DNA from: Vitellaria paradoxa
Lineage: Eukaryota; Streptophyta; Magnoliopsida; Ericales; Sapotaceae
DNA: 64,000 nucleotides
Assembly (NCBI GenBank): GCA_019916065.1
Contig: CM034238.1
Coordinates: forward strand, 2,382,199-2,446,198
Direction of reading: 5' to 3'
Shown here one piece after another: positions 57,566-64,000 of the stretch. The number at the start of each line of letters is the position of its first letter. Position 1 is the stretch's first letter. The position numbers were made by a program, and so were the translations under genes. Under the pieces are notes generated by a model. The model saw only the letters and a list, made by a program, of their open reading frames with translations, made no database searches and was not told the DNA's origin.

Positions 57566-59744
57566 GTCTGCTTTTCTAGTGTATTTATTTTGTCTGGTGG
57601 CTCTGGAAGGAGCAGTCTGGTTCAACATGAATTATCAACTTGTCTCTGGATCCTTCTTTGCCAATAGGCTGGCTAAACTTGATTAATGTACAAAAGTATG
57701 GTTTCCAAGTTTGTTATAAAAATCTGGCTTGGGTGATAAAGTCGAAGGTTTGCTATAAAATTAGCTTATTCTATTTTTGTCGCCATGAGTTGGGTGATGA
57801 AGTGGGAGGCTGAATTGCTGCATCAAGAATTGGCTCCTGTGGTTCAGCCTTTGGTTTGAGTTTATTAGAAGCTAGTGCAACCTCCTGAGCTACTGGCTTT
57901 GAAAAATTCACGCATTGCGAGTCTGCTTTTCTAGTGTATTTATTTTGTGTGGCAGCTTTGGATGGAGCAGTATGATTCAACATGAATCATCAAATTGTCT
58001 CTGGATCCTTCTTTGCCAATAGGCTGGCTAAACTTGATTAATGTACAAATTATGGTTTCCAAGTTTGTTATAAAAATCTGGCTTGGGTGATAAAGTCAAA
58101 GGTTTGTTATAAAATCAGCAGCTTATTCTATTTTTGTCGCCATGAGTTGGGTGATGAAGTGGGAGGCTGAATTGGTGCACCAAGAATTGGCTCCTGTGGT
58201 TCAACCTTTGGTTTGAGTTTATTAGAAGATAGTGCAACCTCCTGAGCTACTGGCTTTGAAAAATTCACGCGTTGCGAGTCTGCTTTTCTAGTGTATTTAT
58301 TTTGTGTGGCGGCTCTGGATGGAGCTGTCTTATTCAACATGAATCATCAAATTGTCTCTGGATACTTCTTTGCCAATAGGCTGGCTAAACTTGATTAATG
58401 TACAAAATTATGGTTTCCAAGTTTGTTATAAAAATCTGGCTTGGGTGATAAAGTCGAAGGTTTGTTATAAAATCAGCAGCTTATTCTATTTTTGTCGCCA
58501 TGAGTTGGGTGATGAAGTGGGATGCTGAATTGCTGCACCAAGAATTGGTTCCTGTGGTTCAACCTTTAGTTTGAGTTTATTAGAAGATAGTGCAACCTCC
58601 TAAGCTACTGGCTTTGAAAAATTCACGCATTGCTAGTCGGCTTTTCTAGTGTATTTATTTTGTGTGGCGGCGCTGGATGGAGCAGTCTGATTCAACATGA
58701 ATCATCAAATGGTCTCTGGATACTTCTTTGCCAATAGGCTGGCTAAACTTGATTAATGTACAAAATTATGGTTTCCAAGTTTATAACATTAATGTACAAA
58801 ATTATGGTTTCCAAGTTTGTTATAAAAATCTAGCTTGGGTGATAAAGTCGAAGGCTTGTTATAAAATCAGCAGCTTATTCTATTTTTGTCACCATGAGTT
58901 GGGTGATGAAGTGGGATGCTGAATTGCTGCACCGAGAATTGGCTCCTGTGGTTCAACCTTTGGTTTGAGTTTATTAGAAGACAGTGCAACCTCCTGAGCT
59001 ACTGGCTTTGAAAAATTCACGCATTGCGAGTCTGCTTTTCTAGTGTATTTATTTTGTGTGGCGGCTTTGGATGGAGCAGTCTGATTCAAAATGAATCATC
59101 AAATTGTCTCTGGATTCTTCTTTGCCAATAGGCTGGCGAAACTTGATTAATGTACAAAATTATGGTTTCCAAGTTTGTTATAAAAATCTGGCTTGGGTGA
59201 TAAAGTCGAAGGTTTGTTATAAAATCAGCAGCTTATTCTTTTTTTGTCACCATGAGTTGGGTGATGAAGTGGGATGCTGAATTGCTGCACCAAGAATTGG
59301 CTCCTGTGGTTCAACCTTTGGTTTGAGTTTATTAGAAGATAGTGCAACCCCCTGAGCTACTGGCTTTGAAAAATTCACGCATTGCGAGTCTGCTTTTCTA
59401 GTGTATTTATTTTGTGTGGCGGCTCTGGATGGAGCAGTCTGATTCAACATGAATCATCAAGTTGTCTCTGGATCCTTCTTTGCCAATAGGCTGGCTAAAC
59501 TCAATTAATGTACAAAATTATGGTTTCCAAGTTTGTTATATAAATCTGGCTTGGGTGATAAAGTCGAAGGTTTGTTATAAAATCAGCAGCTTATTCTTTC
59601 TTTGTCACCATGAGTTGGGTGATGAAGTGGGAGCTGAATTGCTGCACCAAGAATTGGCTCCTGTGGTTGAACCTTTGGTTTGAGTTTATTAGAAGACAGT
59701 GCAACCTCCTGAGCTACTGGCTTTGAAAAATTCACGCATTTTGA
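57566..59744 (-). repeat. Six-unit tandem array of about 357 bp carrying a conserved 60-70-codon frame
   Basis: Units begin (landmark GTCTGCTTTTCTAGTG) at 57566, 57921, 58278, 58636, 59030 and 59388, with periods 355, 357, 358, 394 and 358 bp. The fourth is longer by an internal 36-bp duplication. On the - strand each unit encodes KADSQCVNFSKPVAQEVA, SSNKLKPKVEPQEPILGAA and SSPNSW. The frame is open in five units (57771-57983, 58128-58340, 58889-59089, 59247-59450, 59583-59774); the third has two stops. The peptide is Lys/Pro/Ser-rich, hydrophilic and matches no family I know. The rest of each unit is intron-like. The array may come from amplification of an exon with its intron, or be a satellite with a chance open frame. 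Whether any of it is transcribed is unknown. Confidence 0.85.
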
Positions 59745-61704
59745 GCACAATTCTTTGTGATGACAAGTTGACACAGGTGGTGGTTATTTTGTTCATGAAG
59801 TTGCCTTGGAGCAACAAGAGAAATGCATGGCTTGTGCCAACAAAGCTCTCTCTCTCTCTGTATGTGTGTGTTTTTTTCTTCCTTTTTTTTCTTTTCTTTT
59901 CTTTTTAAGTAAAATTTTTTTGATAAGATATCAAGTACCATGTACAAATGGCCTCAATCAAGCAGCATTGCTAAAGAACCATATTTTTAAGAAAAGGAGA
60001 AAACTATACAAGTCTAGATATAACCCCCCCCCAAAAAAAAAAAAAAAAACTATTTATATATCGTACCCAAAATAGTGCCAACATAGTTTTTTCTTTTGGT
60101 TATGAAGTTGCAGCCTCCTGCTTCAATTGAGGGATAGACACAATGGAAATCTTTTGTTTGACAAGTATGCTTTTATCAGTTTCTGCATGAATGCATTAAC
60201 TGAAGTATTTGCAAGTTATGACAAGTAGCTGTTGTTGGCAGAGATCTCTATGCATTACTTCCTGGAGATGTTTGAATTTTCTGGATGTTTTCATAAGAAT
60301 ATACAGAAAATTTACTTCTGGCTGCGTAATTGCATTGGCAACATGTTTATCCTATATTTGATATTGGTTAGGAAATTGTGTTTCAAACTTGATCTATTGA
60401 TTAATGCTGCAGAAAGTAATGTGAATGACCCTGTCAGCACAGTGCGGGTGGGCTTGTCCATATTGATTATTGTTTTATCCTGTAAACTTCACCAGGTGAG
60501 AATACGTGTTTTGAAGGCCCCCACTTTAAGGTGAGTCATGAGATGACTAAACTACTCTACCCATCTGGGATGATGAAAAGTGACACTCGGAACTTGTATG
60601 TGATATATCGGAGACTCTTTCCTGAAAATTCATATTTTTCTATGCTAACCATGTAATGTTCTATTCTGTTATGTGTATGTTCACGTATTATGTTTAAAAG
60701 GTTTTACCCTTGCTGCCTTTTACCATATGGATGACATTAGCAATATAGTTTTGTGGACGATAGACAGCGGATTTCCTTGCTTCAGCCCCCCCGGGGGTGG
60801 GGGGTGGGGTACACGTTATAAATCTTCCCCAACTACGTGATCAAAACATCCACTGGTGCCCACAACAAGTGGAGCACTGATGGATCTGAGTTGATGCAGT
60901 ATTTGCAGCAGGGCGTTGAGAAGTGAATCAACTTCCAGGTGCTATCTTCAAATGTATATGATGATTGCTTGTAATTTTAAACATCATTTGTTTTATACAC
61001 CATGCTAGCTGCAATTTTCCCCGGGGGATTACCACCATTGAGTGTGTTTTAAAATTAGCAAACATGGAAAGGAGTTTGCTCGAAACGTTGCAGTGGGAAT
61101 CCCTTGTAACGTAGGCTTGTAAGGAGTTTCACTTCTCAATGAAACTCACATTTTTCTGCAGGCATATTTTGTTGGGACTGCTGAGAAATCAAAAAGAGGT
61201 GGCAAATTTTAACGGTGGGGTTCTGGGTTGTCTAGTGCATGTAAGTATTTTGCTTCTCTCTAATTTTTTTTTTTTTTTCAAATAATCTGTTGGGGGGTTT
61301 GGTACTCGTCAAAATGCTAGCCTGGATTTGCATTTTTTTTTTTTTTTTTTGGGGTGGGATTCCTTTGTCCTGGATATGGGAAAAGGACAAAGGCGTCCTT
61401 TGTCCATTTTCATTGACTCTGTTGACCCAATTTAAAGGAGATCAGCCTTTCGGGGGTCACCTAGTTAGGATCCATTCACGATTTTTGTCCCTATAGGACG
61501 GTGGAGGATGTTGACATGGGAACCAACGAGGTGTGATCCCTTAGCTGTGATAATCCCATCCTAGCGGACCTGCAAATTTGCAGAAGTTCAATTATTGATG
61601 TCCATTGGTTCTCCATTTCTTTGGAAAGATCACATGCTTGTTCGCATGCTTGGCGACCGGCTGGTTCGCTTTCGAGGCCATTCTGACAATCCAACAAAAT
61701 TTTT
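59745..61704. other. Unassigned region right of the tandem array
   Basis: GC is higher than in the AT-rich flanks. At 60821-60928 the + strand reads NYVIKTSTGAHNKWSTDGSE and LMQYLQQGVEK followed by TGA, which looks like the C-terminus of a protein, but a TAA sits just upstream in frame and no acceptor AG is available. A donor-like CCACTTTAAG|GTGAGT lies at 60530. C- and G-runs occur at 60786-60810, and T-runs at 61267 and 61335. No complete gene can be modelled. Confidence 0.35.
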
Positions 61705-61850
61705 GAGGGGTGTTTGGTTTATTAAAAAAGTATTAAAAAATTTTAATTTTTATTAATTTATTTAATTTTCTTAAATTAAATTTTATTGTGTCACTTTTAT
61801 TATAAATTTTTTATTTTCTATTTTTTTATGATCAACCAAACAGCACTTGA
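61705..61850. mobile_element. Small TIR element
   Basis: The ends GAGGGGTGTTTGGTTTATTA and GATCAACCAAACAGCACTTG are inverted copies of each other. The interior resembles the element at 9023-9168 (AAATTAAATTTTATT). Confidence 0.65.
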
Positions 61851-63095
61851 GGAATGTGTTGAATGAATATTTATGAGGCCTCAAATTTTCATGATTGATT
61901 CGGAGAAATGTCGTCGTGAACGGATATGAATGGCCTCTTTTTTGTCTATATTTGTATTTGGAGTTGTATAAAATTGTAAAAATTAATGTCTTTGTCTTTT
62001 GTGTACTAAGTAAAGAATTTAAATTTTATTTCGTATAATTCGTATTTTTAAAAATTTATAAAATTTTGTATTATTTTATTTTAATTCCAAACAAGATTAT
62101 CTTTTTATATTTTACGTCTACCGTTTCGAGGTGACGGGTCCAACTGTAATAATTTCTTTTTGTTTTTGGTTTCTGTTTTTTTTTTTTTCCCACTTAGAAG
62201 ATTTTTTTTTTTTTTCCACTTAGATGATTATCAGTGAAGACTTTTTTTCCAGGTGCTAACCCTCTCGTCAACAACAATAATTGGTGCCCAACAACCATGA
62301 TTGGTACGATTCAGAGTGCCCAGAAAGGTAAATTTTGCACAATTTTTACTTTGATGTTACAACATCTCACTTTTGAAAAAAATAGTTATAAATTTTTAGT
62401 GACAAACAAGTTATATATTTAATAAAAATTTATATAAGTCAAAAAATTTTGAAAAAGTTGATAACAAAATAGAATAAATTAGAAAAAGTAAAAATTAGAG
62501 ATTTTTTTGTGAAAAAAGTTGAAACAATTAATAAATTTTTTGAGAAAACTTTGAGCTACAAACGTGCTGCTAATGATTTAATAGTTTTGTTTTCCTATAT
62601 TCGTACAAACCTCTTAAATATTACCAATCAAAAATTATATGAATAAAGCCGATGTGGATTGAAAAAAAAAAAAAAAAAAGAAACGAATGCTTTAAGAGTT
62701 TTGTTATGTCCCTAATGCCACGCGCTTCCAGAAAGACTTGACTTTTGTGAGCCACCACGCGTCACACTTTTTTATTTCAACGTATGTAATTTGAAAAAAA
62801 TAAAAAAACAGAAGGCAATTGTGCAATTGTAGCACTTTTCAAGCCCCGCTGTCTTATCTTCTTGGGCCATTATTTTTGACTTCTTTTTTTTCAAGAAATG
62901 AATATTTAATATTACTTTTTTTTAATTTAAAGACGCTGACGTAAAACAAGGCTAAAAAAGAGAATATATGTATGTTAAAGAAATGATATATATATATATA
63001 TATATTTAATTATGTGGTTGAAGTTACTAATATATATATATATATATATGCAAGGTAATCTAAATTAAGATCAATCATGCAAAGAAAAGCTAATA
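61851..63095. other. AT-rich intergenic region
   Basis: No gene-like frame. It has T-runs near 62180-62215, an A-run at 62662-62678, and AT microsatellites at 62986-63006 and 63030-63049 separated by 24 bp. Confidence 0.4.
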
Positions 63096-63103
63096 TTTAC
63101 ACG

Positions 63104-63935
63104 TAGGGGTGGTAAAATGAACTTAAATCCATCAATCCGTCCAATTAAACCCATAATAAATGAGTTTTGGTCTTATTATTTTACTAATTAGGTTGTAATT
63201 AGGTAACTTATAAAATACCTATTTATAAATGGGTGCAATTGGATTGTGAAACGGGATCTGTTAAAACATCCATTTAAATTAAAAAAAAATTAGTTTAATC
63301 CCCCTCTTTACATTGCTCTTTCTCTCTTCAAAGAGAAAGAGCACACACACATACAAAAACACACACGTGCATACGCGCGCGCATACGCATGCAAACACAC
63401 GCACACACATGCACATACACGTGGGCGCGCACACACGCGCGCGCACACACACACACATACCTACACACACATGCGCATGCGTATGCGCATGCACTTCTAC
63501 ACACCCACGCCCATACATACGCGTACACGCACACACGCACGCACTCACATTCGTGCGCGCGCATACACACACATGCTCGAGCACGCGCGTGCACGCATAC
63601 ACTCACACAGAGAGAGATGTAGAGTTGTTGATTTAAAATTGAATAAAAAATAAATCAGTTCGTATAAATTTGAAATTAACTTAAAATTGTAAATATAAAT
63701 TCGAAATAAATATTGATGTATTTATATATATACACATTAATTGAAATAAATTTTTAATTTTTAAAGTAAGTTAGATTATAATTTTTAAAGTAAGTTAGGT
63801 TTATAATAACTTGTATTCAACCTGCTTATATCTAACCCGCCTTTTAAATCGGTGAATTTAGGTCGCATCCATTTAACCTCTAACCCGTTTAAACCCATCA
63901 CTAATCTGTCCAGCTCGTCCATTTTGCCACCCCTA
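63104..63935. mobile_element. hAT-like non-autonomous element with 8-bp duplication
   Basis: The ends TAGGGGTGGTAAAATG and CATTTTGCCACCCCTA are inverted copies and match the TAGGG-type termini of hAT elements. TTTACACG (63096-63103) and TTTACAAG (63936-63943) differ at one of eight positions, as an aged 8-bp duplication would. Both subterminal arms repeat AACCC/GGGTT words. The 832-bp inside holds a long CA/CG repeat and no transposase. Confidence 0.75.
63340..63610. repeat. Compound (CA)n/(CG)n/(TA) alternating purine-pyrimidine tract
   Basis: About 270 bp of nearly unbroken purine-pyrimidine alternation: CACACA, GCGCGC, CATACGCATGC and similar words, with few interruptions (CAAAAAC, CTTCTAC, TCATTCG). 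Several open frames cross it in both strands only because of the dinucleotide repetition. Confidence 0.95.
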
Positions 63936-64000
63936 TTTACAAGGAGCTAGGGAATGGCCTTTTCATCCATTTTGAAACAATAAACTCACTAAAAAATTAT

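Noticed and set aside
59462..59683. Plus-strand frame in the 357-bp array
   Set aside because: The other units have stops in this frame, while the minus-strand frame is kept in five of six units.
63279..63636. Long overlapping open frames on both strands rich in Cys-Val or His-Thr
   Set aside because: They are translations of a CA/CG dinucleotide repeat and have no complexity expected of a protein.

Overview
The window looks like nuclear DNA of a flowering plant, probably a eudicot. It is AT-rich, has spliced genes with plant-type GT-AG introns, and carries two families typical of plants (BURP and organ-specific S2/P4-like proteins) plus a plant-only DUF7086 protein. Gene density is low: six genes can be modelled in 64 kb. 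The rest is mostly small terminal-inverted-repeat (TIR) elements, microsatellites and one dead LINE. I cannot name the species. No CRISPR array, operon, rRNA or genuine tRNA gene was seen.

Layout. 1-6.6 kb: a complete RAB7-type (RABG3) GTPase gene on the + strand, seven coding exons, 206 residues, with a 27-nt exon followed by what looks like a U12-type intron. 6.6-10.5 kb: AT-rich DNA with small TIR elements. 10.5-17.3 kb: two tandem paralogues on the - strand that share promoter layout and a 16-codon signal-peptide exon. Both fit the organ-specific S2/P4-like group. The first has a 13-bp deletion in its 66-bp repeats; the second has a dead exon copy in its intron. 17.5-25.3 kb: TE-rich, with two Mutator-like fold-back elements, one flanked by an exact 9-bp duplication. 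25.3-27.3 kb: a BURP-domain gene with G-box and TATA box, and a BURP gene scrap downstream. 28.1-28.7 kb: a three-copy diverged tandem repeat.

29.7-34.5 kb: a LEW1/NUS1-type gene on the - strand (non-catalytic subunit of the cis-prenyltransferase that makes dehydrodolichyl diphosphate), seven coding exons plus a 5' UTR intron. 38.5-39.7 kb: an intronless DUF7086 gene with an EAR-like LxLxL motif. 40-46.5 kb: AT-rich repeats and a roughly 2.5-kb TIR element. 46.6-48.6 kb: a GC-richer, leader-like stretch that I cannot assign. 48.9-49.5 kb: a Harbinger/Tourist-like element with a TTA duplication. 51.6-54.7 kb: a truncated, mutated LINE on the - strand, inserted in one of two direct repeats. 57.6-59.7 kb: six tandem units of about 357 bp, five of which keep the same reading frame open on the - strand; this is the most unusual structure here. 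63.1-63.9 kb: an hAT-like element enclosing about 270 bp of alternating purine-pyrimidine (CA/CG) DNA.

The genes do not form a pathway. RAB7 acts in vacuolar trafficking, LEW1/NUS1 in dolichol synthesis at the ER, and BURP and organ-specific proteins are probably secreted. Exon coordinates were worked out by hand from splice consensus, reading phase and family knowledge, without transcript evidence.
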